The notes below the pieces were generated by a model. The model made no database searches and had not been told where the DNA came from. It worked only from the letters and a program-made list of their open reading frames with translations. Positions 10,784 to 21,932 of a stretch of 64,000 bases of DNA are shown here, one piece after another (position 1 is the stretch's first letter; each line of letters begins with the position of its first letter). Origin of the DNA: Amorphophallus konjac. Lineage: Eukaryota; Streptophyta; Magnoliopsida; Alismatales; Araceae. The stretch is from positions 147,750,732 to 147,814,731 of the forward strand of contig CM040117.1 of the NCBI GenBank assembly GCA_022559845.1, read 5' to 3'. A program made the translations under genes and the position numbers.

Positions 10784-12674
10784 TATGGACAATTCCCATG
10801 TCCGGTTGTGGTGCGGGAGCTTGTTGTTGCTAAAGAGGTTGTTGAACCTGTTGCTGAGGTTGTTGCGGAACTTGTTGCCGCAGAGGTCTTCGTGCTTTTA
10901 AAGTAGCAATGAACCATCTCATCTCGTCCCAATCAATACCGCCCTGGTCATTCATATCATATATGTAATCCTTGAAGTGAAAGCAATGATGTATGTTGTA
11001 ACCGGGCCGTCAATGGAAGACACAATACCGAGAGGTATCCACATTTTGAGGCCAAGCCGGTCTTTCTTTTGGCAATGTGAGCGCACTGGCGGCCATAAGT
11101 GCATTGAAGATATCGGGAAGGCTTTCGGGTAATGGAGGGTATTGGGCTTTTTTAGGGCCTAATGGCCTTCTCGGTTGCTGGGGGCCATAGTTGGCGGGAG
11201 GTGGCACTTGGTGGTATTGCTGGGGAACTGGAGGGTTTTGCTGGGGAGCTTGATTTTGTTGAGAGGGATGGAAGGGTTGAGGAGGGTTATTTGCTTGGGG
11301 AACTGGGTTGAGGAATGAGGGTTGCTGTTGCGGCTGTGGGGGTCTTGGGTTGGGAGGATTACGAAAAGGTGTGGGATTGCCAACCACGCCCACTTGCTCA
11401 TTAGTGAGTGTGCCCTCGGTTGTTCCACCATTGTTATTGACATTGTTACTCTTTCTCACCATCCTCGACTTTTGTTCAAACATGCCCATGATGGGCAAAT
11501 CCTTCATTTGAGTTTGTATATATTGAGCCCTTTCATAAAGTTCCTCCATTGTGTTCAATTTATTCATGGCCAGAATATGACGAAATTATGGAGTAGCATT
11601 TGATACTATCATCTTAACTTGCTCCGACTCTGAGACAGTGTCTTTCAATTTCTTGGCTAGTGCCCTCCATCAGTCGGCACACTGAACGAAGTCCTCCTCG
11701 GGCTTCATCTTTTCAGCAACTAAGTCCGTGATAGACAAGGATGGACCCACACGGTCTCCATACTTTTGCAAGAACTTTCTTTGCAACACATCAAAATCAC
11801 TGGCCTCAGTTGGTTCAAGAGAGTAGAACCATTCAAGGGCCGGACCATCAAGTGAGTTTCTAAACAAATAAGCCAAAGATGTCTTATTATTCTGCCAGAA
11901 TGATGCTTCATACATGAAATCTTTCAAATGGATGAACGGGTTGCCCATTCCATTATAACGCCTAAAGTTTGGCATCTCCAATGGAGGCAAGTGAAAGACC
12001 GACAGAGTTGGGAGAGTGACTTCCGGAGTGTCTTTAGGGGCCGAGACCCTCTTGAGTTGTTCCTCCATGCTAGCAATCTTTTGGAGGAGGGTATCGGTGA
12101 TAGACTCGGCTGGGGCTGGATTGGCATGAAATTGGTGTTGAATAGGCCTTCTCAAAAATTGGGGAGCTGGTGGGTGTTGCGGCCTAACAACAGAGTGACT
12201 TGCCGGTTGCACCGACGCAGAATGAATAACAGGGGTTTATGGACGTGATGGAATTTTTTGTGAGACCGCCTGGTCATTAGAGGTGTTGGTTTGAAGGCCA
12301 CCCGCGGCCTGAGGGGGATTATAAGAAGAAGAGAGGATAGTTTTCCCCTTGAGAGCGGCTTAGACCACTTGACGTTGAGTTTCATCTAATCGGGACAAAA
12401 CATTAATGAGATTGTTTAGATCAAAAGATGGGGAGGCTTCCCTGGATATGTGTTGGGTGGCGGGTTGAACCGGAGGTGCAGAATCAACTGCCGGAGTGGT
12501 GTCTACAACGTAGACTTGGGAAGGAGGGTATTAAGAGGGAGGGTAGTTCCCCTCATACTGAATGGAGTCTTGAGGAGGGACCTCATATTGAACAAATCCT
12601 CGAGAAAGGGCCTCATAAGATTGGTCAAATTGACCATCCTCACAACCATCATATGAATACTCATAGTTGGCCAT
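10784..12674 (-). pseudogene. Gypsy gag pseudogene of element G
   Basis: Minus-strand frame from ATG at 12674 (MANYEYSYDGCEDG). It runs through a proline/glutamine-rich region to a retrotransposon gag domain at about 12060-11640 (MPNFRRYNGMGNPFIHLKDF, then FRNSLDGPALEWFYSLEPTE). A conserved NKLNTMEELYERAQYIQTQM segment follows near 11560, then a long Pro/Gln/Asn linker. A damaged zinc knuckle starts YCVFH at about 11020 and ends in CFHFKDY. The pieces 12212-11670 and 11567-11010 share one frame, broken by stops near 12530, 12360, 12235, 11668, 11590 and 11008. The gag-domain style fits the Tat/Athila branch of Gypsy elements. The sequence ends abruptly at 10784 against T1, so pol is lost. Gag would package the element's RNA; this copy is dead. 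Confidence 0.85.
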
Positions 12675-13773
12675 ATTGACAATTCTACCTGAGCGGAGCA
12701 TCATGATTATAGTAGAGAATTATTTCAATCAAACAAGTATGGCTAGCAAAACAAGCACTCAAGCAAGTTGTCAAACAAGTTATGATGATTGCGCAAGGTT
12801 TTAATGTTCTTTAAGATTAGACAAAGATGGATTTTTAATGAAATAGTTAGCTCTCTCCTCAAAGTAGATCCTAGTTTCAATTTGAGTGTGATCTCCGAGT
12901 GAACTAGGTTCTTTCTCTCTCTTCACAAGCGTGAGGGTTAATTAAACTCCGGGGTGTTTCAAATGGTACAACCAGCCTAGCTTCCATGAGGGAATCCATG
13001 GGTGCGAGGACTTATGGAGGTCTTGGTTAGGAAATTTTCAATCCAATGAGACAGAGTGCTCAATGGAGGGTCCTTCCCTTCCCAAGAAAGTGTAGGAGAT
13101 CCTAAGAGTGTAGAGAGAGGAGGTCTCTCAACCAAATGCCCTAGAATGCAAGCTAATACAAATAGGATCAACAGAAATATAGATATGAGCAAAAATTAAA
13201 GCCACACAAGAGTAAAATAATAGCAGAAAAGTAGTTCTGTGAGAACAGAAAGAAATGGCGGCCAGCACAGTGGTCGTTGAATAAGAAAATAGTGACTGCT
13301 TGATAGCCGTAGATTCTTTAACTGGCGCCTCTTCACAGAGGCACTGAATCAAGTGAACAGTAAATTGAAAGGAAACTGCACCTTCGGATTAGATGCTAAA
13401 TCAGGTAGTGGCGCCTCACTGGAGTGGCGCTGGTTGCAATATCTGTAAATAATAGTAAAAAAGGTTAATAGTAACTGAAAGAAATCTACGTCTTACAGTT
13501 AGACGTTGTATCAGTGAATGGCGCCTCTCTGGAGGGGCGCTTATTGCAATAATCACTAAATAATAGAAAAAATAAAATGATGGGCGCCTCTGTGAGAGGT
13601 TGCGGATTATAAAAATTACGGCTGCCTGAGCAGTCGCTGATTCTTCACAGAAATAGAAAGCAACGCAAGCAGGGAATGAAAGGAAATTTTCTTCTTTAAA
13701 ATGTTATGGGACAGTCCAAAACTGGCAAATCAAGTGGGGGACGTGCACGTAGTGCACAAAGGGAGTGGGAAAT
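12675..13773 (-). repeat. Downstream half of the G LTR plus gag leader
   Basis: No gene. It contains a box at 12964-13024 shared with the Tekay-like LTRs and a GGCGCC hairpin array at 13254-13643. It is continuous with 23538-25049 once X (13774-23532) is removed. The LTR end and primer site were not located; no tRNA-Met-type site is visible. Confidence 0.55.
13254..13643. repeat. GGCGCC hairpin array in G LTR
   Basis: Inverted repeats lie near 13324, 13408, 13519, 13581 and 13620, such as GCGCCTC with GAGGGGCGC. The middle units sit in longer repeats of about 110 bp. Stems share the GCGCC core but loops differ. Confidence 0.75.
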
Positions 13774-15716
13774 TGATGCGGGAGGGGACGCGAACCTGGG
13801 ACTCTAGCTCGCGGACGTCCCTAAGTGAGGAAAACGTGCGGATGTGCGCGGTTGAGAAATCGACATTGAGTCTCGGGTATCGGCTTTTCCGCCTGCTCGG
13901 GTTGAGTCACGGGACGGGTTCCACTCACTCACTCTCACAGCGGTAATAAAATTATAACGATCTAGGACCTATCACATACAAGTAGTGGCATATAGAAATA
14001 TATAAGAGTAAAGAAAATGCCAAAGAGGGGAGCGGAAACGATACCTCCACGCTCCGAGCGTGGGGAAGACGACCCTAGCTGAAACTCGTACCCCCGGTGT
14101 ACAAATAATTATCAATAATTATAGAAATGGTTTTATTGCACACTCCACGCAGGGAGGTAACGGGCTACACGTGGGACCTCGGGAGTAACAAACTCGGGTT
14201 GACGGGCAACAATTTGGAAGACTCTTGAGCCGGAGACGGGTTGCTAGTCCGGCTCGGTTCTGTGGGGCCCGTGGGACAGCAGGCGGGTCTGGCAGCTAGG
14301 ACGGCAGTGCCCAGGTGTCTCCTTGCTGCGGCGGCTGGCTGGGACGCTGCAGGGGGGTTGTCGATCGATCTTCGGGGGGGGGGGGGGGGGGGGGGGCGGT
14401 CGCCGAAGCTATCCTGGCGTATTTTTTCTAGAATTACCCGGTGACTGCTTTGCGGGCCTATTCTCGGGACAGGATTGCGCACATCCACGAAAACAATTGT
14501 TGCGCCCAAATCCGGTGTCGGATCGAGGCGAAATTGGTACCGTTGGAAACTAGACTCGAAGGGCTACAACATATATTTTTTTTAGATCCATCCAGTGAAA
14601 GGATTGAAAATGAAAATGACTGTGGCACGGACTCTTTTCAGACTCGGAATCTCGAACACACAGGACAGAAAAGGATCTGTCTAAATATAAACATTTACCA
14701 AAATAAAAATGATGGATCTACACTCTGGGAAAATTATGTGTGGAAGGGGGGAATGTGAGAATCACGTATGAATTGTTTGGGATTTTTTGAAGAAGACTAA
14801 GGGGGCGGGAGAAATATAACAACATACTACTATCCCGCAGATCTGCAAACTGGCAGAGTGCTAGGGGGAAAACTAAATTACTGGAAAAATAGTAAATGAA
14901 GGCGGAATGACACGAAATTTGAATTGGAGATGGGCGATGACAGGAAGAAGAAACCCTCAAAATTTGAGGTTGAACAGATCTCCTGATTAGGAGATAAAAT
15001 TTTGGCCTCAACTTGCTGTCCAGAGATGGACAGGACTCCGACGAGGCGGCGGTGGTGGTGCGATGGCGGCTCGATGGCGGCGGCGGTGGCGGTGCTGAGC
15101 TTCTCACTCAGAGAGGGGTTGATAGGGAGGCTTCACACCTCTGAAAATTCGAGCTTTCACAGCTCCAAGGGGGAGATAGGAGAGAGAGGGGCTGCGCCCT
15201 ATGGCTTCTTTACCAAAAAACTGATTTTTCTTCATTAATTTTATGAAAATGTGGAAATACAAGGTTTATATAGAAATGTATAAAAGACCTAAACTATCCC
15301 TAGATCTAAGGTTAGGGAAGGGCAAATGGGGGATAAGATATTAATCTCCCATGTGGTCAAATGACCAAAAATAAAAAAATATAACATGAAATAAAAAACC
15401 ATTAAAGGGGGGCACCCCTTTGAAAAGGGGGGAGATTTTGAATTTTCTTCTTCTTTGTCCCCTTGGTCCAAGTCCTCCCATGGACCAAAGACCAGCCCAT
15501 AGGGCCCATGATCCTAGGTGGATCAATGGGTAAGAGGGTGGGGGACCCTGCTGGACCTACAGGCTTTTTGTAAAGAAACCCAAAGATTCCTAAGGACTAA
15601 CATATTGGCTTATAATTGCCATACAATTGCAAACTAATTAACCCAAGGATATAAATGCAAACAAAAGGATACAAATGTAAAAATAAAATGTTAGTGCCCG
15701 GTGTTGATTCCCATCA
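13774..15716 (-). repeat. 3' LTR of X
   Basis: 1943 bp with TGATG/CATCA ends, near-identical by eye to the right LTR. The minus-strand TATA box is CTATATAAAC at 15264-15273. GC-rich leader sequence lies left of it, at about 14160-15100, and a 23-base G run is at 14374-14396. Open frames in the GC-rich part (for example 14165-14509 on the minus strand) are not conserved as proteins between the two LTRs. Confidence 0.95.
14374..14396 (+). repeat. 23-base G homopolymer
   Basis: An uninterrupted run of 23 G. The other X LTR has GGGAGCGGCGG at this place (about 18628), so the run expanded after insertion or is an assembly artefact. Confidence 0.85.
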
Positions 15717-15735
15717 ATTCTCCCCGGGTGGGAAG
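15717..15735 (-). promoter_or_regulatory. Polypurine tract of X
   Basis: The minus strand reads CCCACCCGGGGAGAAT directly before the LTR start TGATGGG, a common form for plant LTR elements. It marks the left LTR as the 3' LTR. Confidence 0.85.
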
Positions 15736-16218
15736 AACTCGACCCCGTCGAGTAAGGGGTGCGACTGCTAGTGTGGCTCCTGCGGATCTGTCACCGTACC
15801 AGGTAGCGCGGAGTACGCTCCACTCCAAGTAATCATCACTTGCTCATCCCGTATATATTTGATATGCACATGCTGCTATGGGAATGAGGCTAATAGTGGA
15901 CACTCCGGGGTGGGGTCACTCTCAAAGGAAGGAGACTGCTTAATGACTCACTAGGAATCACCGATGGGTCCCTATATGTGACTAGATCCGAGACATAGAA
16001 TGGTAGAGCCGATCCCAAATTCCGGTAAGTCTACAACGTACGCAGTAGACCTGACTTGCCTCACACTTGAAAGGGACTGACACTGCGAGCTTGCATTAGA
16101 CCAACTGACTCGACGTATGCAGGCTCTATGCACTCGACAAACGTATGTATAGACTCTTAACAAACTGGACAAATAAAGAAGAACACGGACTCACACATGA
16201 CCCTAAACAAACCTACTA
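15736..16218 (-). other. Non-coding 3' interior of X
   Basis: Between the stop of the 319-codon ORF and the polypurine tract. I see no gene or clear repeat. Confidence 0.5.
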
Positions 16219-17178
16219 TTAGACCGATCCATACATATGCAATGGTGGACCAGGACATCCGAATGTGTGCCAAGCATACACTCGAGGCAACCGGTGGTTG
16301 GCGGAATGAGGGACTCCTAGACTCCCAAAAAAGGACTTCCTATTGGACTGGGGAGGTTTGTGAGGGTTGGGTGGGCCGGGAGAGTTGAGTGCACCTTTAT
16401 CATCACCCCTATATGTATGTATATCTCGCCAGTGAACAGGCTTGATGGGTGTAGATGGCCCGGCCCGTGGGTAAGGGGTGTGATAGTGGACTCCCTCGAA
16501 GAAGTGGAGTAGATGTGGTGGGTCAAGGTGTTCACTAGGGAAGGGGTCGAAGGGATCAAAGAAACTGTGACCCCTTGAGACGGGTTCCCTCATGACACAA
16601 TCCCAAGTTTGAAGTTTTTGAAGGTGTAAATGATCACCTTCATTCATTGTGGTAGGTGGGATGATGGTCATATGTAGAAAATATGGTTCCTCCCTCGGGA
16701 TAAGTGTAATGAAATTAGGCTCATCGGGAATTGGGAGGAGCAAAAGGATCTCCGTGGTGACATGACCCATGGTGCACACGGAGGTAATGGACCCCAATGC
16801 CGGATGTGTGAAGCTACGACTATGGAGTTGGTCGAAGCCTGGGGCCAACATGTTCATCAACTTCCATTGCCAGTCTAATCCCTTAAGAAGGTCATCCAGT
16901 GTATCAACATGGTGACAAGACCGGAATGTGGTATGGAATGAGTTGACTAGAACTATTTGTAGTGTGGGGTCCATGGATGGGTAGAAAAAGGCTTTATGGA
17001 CTAAGGCTTGCTTGAGCCAGCTAAGAAGTGGCTCTACAATGACAATCTCACCCTTAGTAAGTAGGTATGGCTCCGGCTGAAGTTCGAATGGTGAAGGTTC
17101 TAGCACAACATCTCCCTCGGTTGGGGAAGGGACTTCCTCCATGATGGGGAGAGGACTTGGGGACTCTATAGATAGCAT
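16219..17178 (-). CDS. Unrecognised 319-codon ORF in X
   Basis: Intact minus-strand frame, ATG at 17178, starting 21 bp after the gag stop, so it would follow gag on the same RNA. I do not recognise the family. The product would be proline- and histidine-rich with an acidic N-terminus (LPIMEEVPSPTEGDVVLEPS). A hydrophobic/aromatic middle follows (LSWLKQALVHKAFFYPSMD, then TTEILLLLPIPDEPNF), and the C-terminal third is rich in Pro, His and Gly. There is no protease, RT, RNase H or integrase motif, no zinc knuckle, and no clear signal peptide or membrane helix. Its length is striking because the gag just upstream carries a stop. It may be a gag extension, an env-position ORF or a captured host fragment. 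Chance cannot be excluded from one copy. Confidence 0.5.
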   Translation of the reverse strand: MLSIESPSPLPIMEEVPSPTEGDVVLEPSPFELQPEPYLLTKGEIVIVEPLLSWLKQALVHKAFFYPSMDPTLQIVLVNSFHTTFRSCHHVDTLDDLLKGLDWQWKLMNMLAPGFDQLHSRSFTHPALGSITSVCTMGHVTTEILLLLPIPDEPNFITLIPREEPYFLHMTIIPPTTMNEGDHLHLQKLQTWDCVMREPVSRGHSFFDPFDPFPSEHLDPPHLLHFFEGVHYHTPYPRAGPSTPIKPVHWRDIHTYRGDDKGALNSPGPPNPHKPPQSNRKSFFGSLGVPHSANHRLPRVYAWHTFGCPGPPLHMYGSV

Positions 17179-17198
17179 CGGGTTTAGACTACCGGCTA

Positions 17199-17732
17199 CT
17201 ACCTCCTATCCATCTGGTCCATAAACATTTGCACGAGATCGTCTAAGGTACGGTTTGGACTAGGGGCATCATGGTGGGTTTGCTCATATTCAATTGGCCT
17301 AGTCTTGGGTCTAGGCTCATCTATATGCGGGGCTCTTGGCCTTCGATTATGACCCACTTGGGTGGAGATGACTGGGTGGGGTTGGTTGGAGGTGATTGGG
17401 CCGGGTAGGTAGACCCTTCTAAGCTCGCCCTTCATCTCACGCCATGACTCTATAGGCCATTACCTCCTAATTTCTCTCAAGATTTCAATGTCTCTCCATT
17501 TTTCGGTGGCCTCGTGAAAAAGCCGCTTTGTGGCAAAATCAACTTCCATGGCATCGGACATAATGTAACACTCAAAGTAGTTGTCCATAGTGGCTTCCCA
17601 CTTTAGGTAGTCACTCGGGACTTTGGAGCCATAGAGGTTCGGGGCTTCGGGCCTACGGAGGTGGAAGGGTTGGGTTCCCCATCCTTGGGTGTGTCGCCAC
17701 CATTCATATGACGTGGGCTTTTGGGGGTCCAT
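17199..17732 (-). pseudogene. Gag relic of X
   Basis: Frame from MDPQKPTSYEWW (ATG at 17732) to 17199, broken by one TAA at 17457-17459. The segment SDYLKWEATMDNYFECYIMS, followed by VDFATKRLFHEATEKWRDIE, is the retrotransposon gag signature of plant Gypsy-type elements. After the stop the same frame continues with SWREMKGELRRVYLPGPI, also typical of this gag. The C-terminal end is short (PNRTLDDLVQMFMDQMDRR) and no zinc knuckle remains. An upstream ATG at 17816 is possible but would add 28 residues without gag character. X therefore kept only an N-terminal gag core. It would have supplied structural protein at most, and this copy is inactivated. Confidence 0.8.
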
Positions 17733-18013
17733 GGGACACAAGTAGCTATAGGATGGCCATGCCGAAACTTGGTGCAAGACAAATCGACTAGACACGACCC
17801 TATAACAACAATGCAAAGTTGGAATGCAGACTCGACTACAAACCTAGACTCAACCAGTATCCGGTATGTGGCGGAGGTTTGATCCAAAGATCGCACCCAC
17901 GCAAGTGTGTACCTTCCCAATAGGCGTAACCTATCGTTCCCGAGACACCTTTTAATATACCGGGTAAAGGATGCTACGCGACACCTTAGACCGACTACCC
18001 TAGACTCGACTTG

Positions 18014-18025
18014 GCTCTGATACCA
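18014..18025 (-). promoter_or_regulatory. Primer-binding site of X
   Basis: The minus strand reads TGGTATCAGAGC, three bases inside the right LTR, which makes that LTR the 5' LTR. The 280 bp between it and the gag start is a leader with no gene. Confidence 0.95.
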
Positions 18026-19494
18026 ATTTGATGCGGGACAGGACGTGATCTTGGGACTCTAGCTCGCGGACCTCCCTAAGCGAGGGAAACGTGCGGATGT
18101 GGGCGGTTGAGAAACTGGCAATGAGTATCGTGTATCGACTTGTATGCGTGCTCGGGTCGAGTCACGGGACGGGTTCCACTCACTCACTCTTGCAGCGGTG
18201 ATAAAATTATAATGAGCTAGGACCTATCACATGCAAGCAGTGGCATATAGAAATATATACGAGTAAAGCAAATGCCAAAGAGGGGAGCGGAAACGATACC
18301 TCCACGCTCCGGGCGTGGGGAAGACGACCCCAGTCGAAACTCGTACCCGCGGTGTAAAAATAATTAGCAATAATTATAGAAATTATTTTATTGCTCACTC
18401 CATGTAGGGAGGTAACGGGCTACACGTGGGACCCCGGGAGTAACGAACTCGGGTTGACGGCTAGCAATTTGGAAGACTCTCGAGCCGGAGACGGGCTGCT
18501 AGTCCGGCTCGGTTCTGCGGGGCCCGCGGGATAGCAGGCGGGTCCAGCTGTTGGGACGGCGGTGCCTGGGTGTCTCCTTGCTGCGGAGGCTGGCTGTGAC
18601 GCTGCAGGGGGGTTGCCGATCGATCTTCGGGAGCGGCGGTCGTCGAAGCTATCCCGGCTTATTTTTGTTGGAATTACCCGGTGACTACTTTGCTGGCCTG
18701 TTCTCAGGACAGGATTGCGCGCCTCCACAAAATAATTGTTGCGCCCAGATCCGATGTCGGATTGAGGCAAAATTAATACCGTTGGAAACTAGACTCGAAG
18801 GGCTACAACATATATTATTTTCAGATCCATCCAGTGAAAGGATTAAAAATGAAAATGACTGTGGCACGGACTCTTTTCTGGCTCGGAATCCAGAACACAC
18901 ATGACAGAAAAGGATCTGTCTAAAGATGAACTTTGAACAAAATAAAAACAATGGATCTAGACTCTGAGAAAATTATGGGTGGAAGGGGGGAATGTGAGAA
19001 TCACGTATGAATATTTTTGAATTTTTTCAAGAAGAGTAAGGGGGTGGGAAAAATACAACAACATACTGCTATCCCGTAGATTTACAAATTGGCAGACTGC
19101 TAGGGGAAAACTAAATTACTGGAAAAAATGTAAATGAAGGCGGAATGACACGAAATTTGAAATGGAGATGGGGGATGACAGGAAGAACAAACCTTCAAAA
19201 TTTGAGGTCGAACATATCTCTTGATTGGGAGATAAAATTTCGGCCTTAGCTTGTTGTCCAGAGATGGACAGAAACTCCGACGAGGCAGCGGTGGTGGTGC
19301 GATGGCGGCTCGATGGCGGCGGCAGCAGCGGTGCTGAGCTTATCACTCAGAGAGGGGTTGATAGGGAGGCTTCACACCTCTGAAAATTTGAGCTTTCACA
19401 GCTCCAAGGGGGAGAGAGGAGAGAGAGGGGCTACGTCCTATGGCTTCTTCACCAAAAAACTGATTTTTCTTCATTAATTCTATGAAAATGTGGA

Positions 19495-20610
19495 TGATGG
19501 GATCGTCACGGGATCGACAAGCGATAGCGGACGATCGGCGAGGTGGCACCGGCAACATCAAACTATATTAGCTATATCTAAGTGTTTTATGTTAATGGGC
19601 CACATGAAATTATAAATGGTCCTAATATGTGTGCTTTTATTTTATTAGGAAATTAGGTATATATATATATACCCACCTCCTTAATGTAATGATTTCCCAC
19701 GGTAGAAACCCATGACCCATAGGATTCCAAAGTGTCCTTTCCCTTCCCCATGTCCCATGGGTTCTCAAGGTGTCTCTTCCCCTTCCCAACCCTTTCCTTA
19801 TTTAAACACCATGTAACTAACGTTGGAATACAAGACAATGAGAAATATGATGTTTTAGCTATGGCTACTTGGTTTCTCCAATTTTTGGAACTCATGGGTG
19901 AGAAGCCCGAATCCACGTCCACCCCCGCCATGGAGGAAGATCGGCAGCTCCGAGTGCACCGTTCCTGAGATGGGAGCGGGCGAGAAGCCCCATCCGAAGC
20001 CTCGGTCGACCTCCCTCACCGTCCACCGCCGCTGTCATCCTCCACCGCCGTCTATGATCTTCTTCTGAACCTGCCTTGTCTCTCTCTCTTCACTTCTCTA
20101 CACTCACCATCTCTCTCTTCCCCTTTCTCTCTCAATCCCGTTCTCTCTCTCGTGAAGTTCTTTCAAAAAAAAATCACAGATCTGAGAAAAGAAAAACCCC
20201 GAGCCGTGGCGATGTTTGCCGAGGTTGACATTTTCATGGCGTGAAGCCAACTCTCATTTCTCCCTATCATTTACCTTGTGTTTATTTATTATTGTTTCTA
20301 TCCCTACATCAACGACATCACCATCTCTCTTATTCCCTTTTGTCTTGTAGCTACTTTGTCTTTTCTTCTTTTTCCCCCATCCCCCATTCTTCCTTCTCAC
20401 TTCATGCGGCACCTACGTACCCGCAAGTTCTCAACAAAGTAGCAAGGAGACGCCCAAGCGATCATCCACGGTGGGTTTATTTGGCAGCGCTCGTCTGCAT
20501 ACCCGTGCCCGTCAGACGCCCATCCACATCAACTTTGAAGAAGCATCAACAATCAGGCACCGACTCAATCTCATGTTAAAATCTCAGACTTGGAGGCGCG
20601 TCTCACTTCA
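19495..20610 (+). repeat. M LTR 1
   Basis: 1116 bp. It holds a palindromic TATA region at 19656-19673 (GGTATATATATATATACC), then a CT-rich leader at about 20075-20160. It lacks an insert of about 20 bp containing a second TGGCGTGAAGCC that LTRs 2 and 3 share, so it is the odd one out. Confidence 0.93.
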
Positions 20611-20704
20611 AATGGTATCAGAGCTTAGGGAACCGGGCTGTTCCATCAGACCGAGATCCTGAGCTACGAGGTTCGAGGTCGAACCTCTTCCAAACGAAAG
20701 AGTT
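20611..20704 (+). other. M interior 1
   Basis: 94 bp: primer site at 20613-20624, then the same three-hairpin layout as interior 2. One base of the 3' arm of the last hairpin is changed (CGAAAGAG instead of CGGAAGAG). Confidence 0.9.
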
Positions 20705-21838
20705 TGACGGGATCGTCATGGGATCGACAAGCGATAGCGGACGATCGGCGAGGCGGCACCGGCAACATCAAACTATATTTGCTATATCTAAGTGTTTTAT
20801 GTTAATGGACCACATGAAATTATAAATGGTCCTAATATGTGTGCTTTTATTTTATTGGGAAATTAGGTATATATATATATACCCACCTCCTTAATGTAAT
20901 GATTTCCCACGGTAGAAACCCATGACCCATGGGATTCCAAAGTGTCCTTTCCCTTCCCCATGTCCCATGGGTTCTCAAGGTGTCTCTCCCCTTCTCAACC
21001 CTTTCCTTATTTAAACACCATGTAACTAACGTTGGAATACAAGACAATGAGAAATATGATGTTTTAACTATGGCTACTTGGTTTCTCCAATTTTTGGAAC
21101 TCATGGGTGAGAAGCCCGAATCCACGTCCACCCCCGTCATGGAGGAAGATCGGCAGCTCCGAGTGCACCATTCCTGAGAAGGGAGCGGGCGAGAAGCCCC
21201 ATCCAAAGCCTCGGTCGACCTCCCTCGCCGTCCACCGCCGCTGTCATCCTCCACCGCCGTCTATGATCTTCTTCTGAACCTGCCTTGTCTCTCTCTTCAC
21301 TTCTCTACACTCACCATCTCTCTCTTCCCCTTTCTCTCTCAATCCCGTTCTCTCTCTCGTGAAGTTCTTTCAAAAAAAAAATCACAGATCTGAGAAAAGA
21401 AAAACCCCGAGCCGTGGCGATGTTTGCCGACGTTGACATTTTCATGGCGTGAAGCCTCCTTCTTTGGCGTGAAGCCAACTCTCATTTCTCCCTATCATTT
21501 ACCTTGTGTTTATTTATTATTGTTTCTATCCCTGCATCAACGACAGCACCATCTCTCTTATTCCCTTTTGTCTTGTAGCTACTTTGTCTTTTCTTCTTTT
21601 TCCCCCATCCCCCATTCTTCCTTCTCACTTCATGCGGCACCTACGTACCCGCAAGTTCTCAACAAAGTAGCAAGGAGACGCCCAAGCGATCATCCACGGT
21701 GGGTTTATTTGGCAGCGCTCGTCTGCATACCCGTGCCCGTCAGACGCCCATCCACGTCAACTTTGAAGAAGCATCAACAATCAGGCACCGACTCAATCTC
21801 ATGTTAAAATCTCAGACTTGGAGGCGCGTCTCACTTCA
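20705..21838 (+). repeat. M LTR 2
   Basis: 1134 bp, nearly identical to LTR 3 and sharing its insert of about 20 bp near 21450-21470. The open frame of 127 codons at 21424-21807 is present in similar form in LTRs 2 and 3. Those copies are too alike to show protein conservation. Confidence 0.93.
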
Positions 21839-21932
21839 AATGGTATCAGAGCTTAGGGAACCGGGCTGTTCCATCAGACCGAGATCCTGAGCTACGAGGT
21901 TCGAGGTCGAACCTCTTCCAAACGGAAGAGTT
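21839..21932 (+). other. M interior 2, three hairpins
   Basis: 94 bp. Primer site at 21841-21852. Inverted repeats: 21857-21861/21868-21872 (5-bp arms), 21896-21904/21907-21915 (9-bp arms, 2-nt loop), and 21913-21919/21924-21930 (CTCTTCC with GGAAGAG). The last 3' arm is the purine tract next to LTR 3. Confidence 0.88.

Noticed and set aside
14165..14509. Pro/Arg/Ala-rich 114-codon frame on the minus strand
   Set aside because: It reads through GC-rich LTR sequence and the G run; the other X LTR gives a different frame.
21424..21807. 127-codon frame repeated in the M LTRs
   Set aside because: The LTR copies are near-identical, so repetition says nothing about coding; the frame is shortened in LTR 1 and has a CT-rich, low-complexity start.
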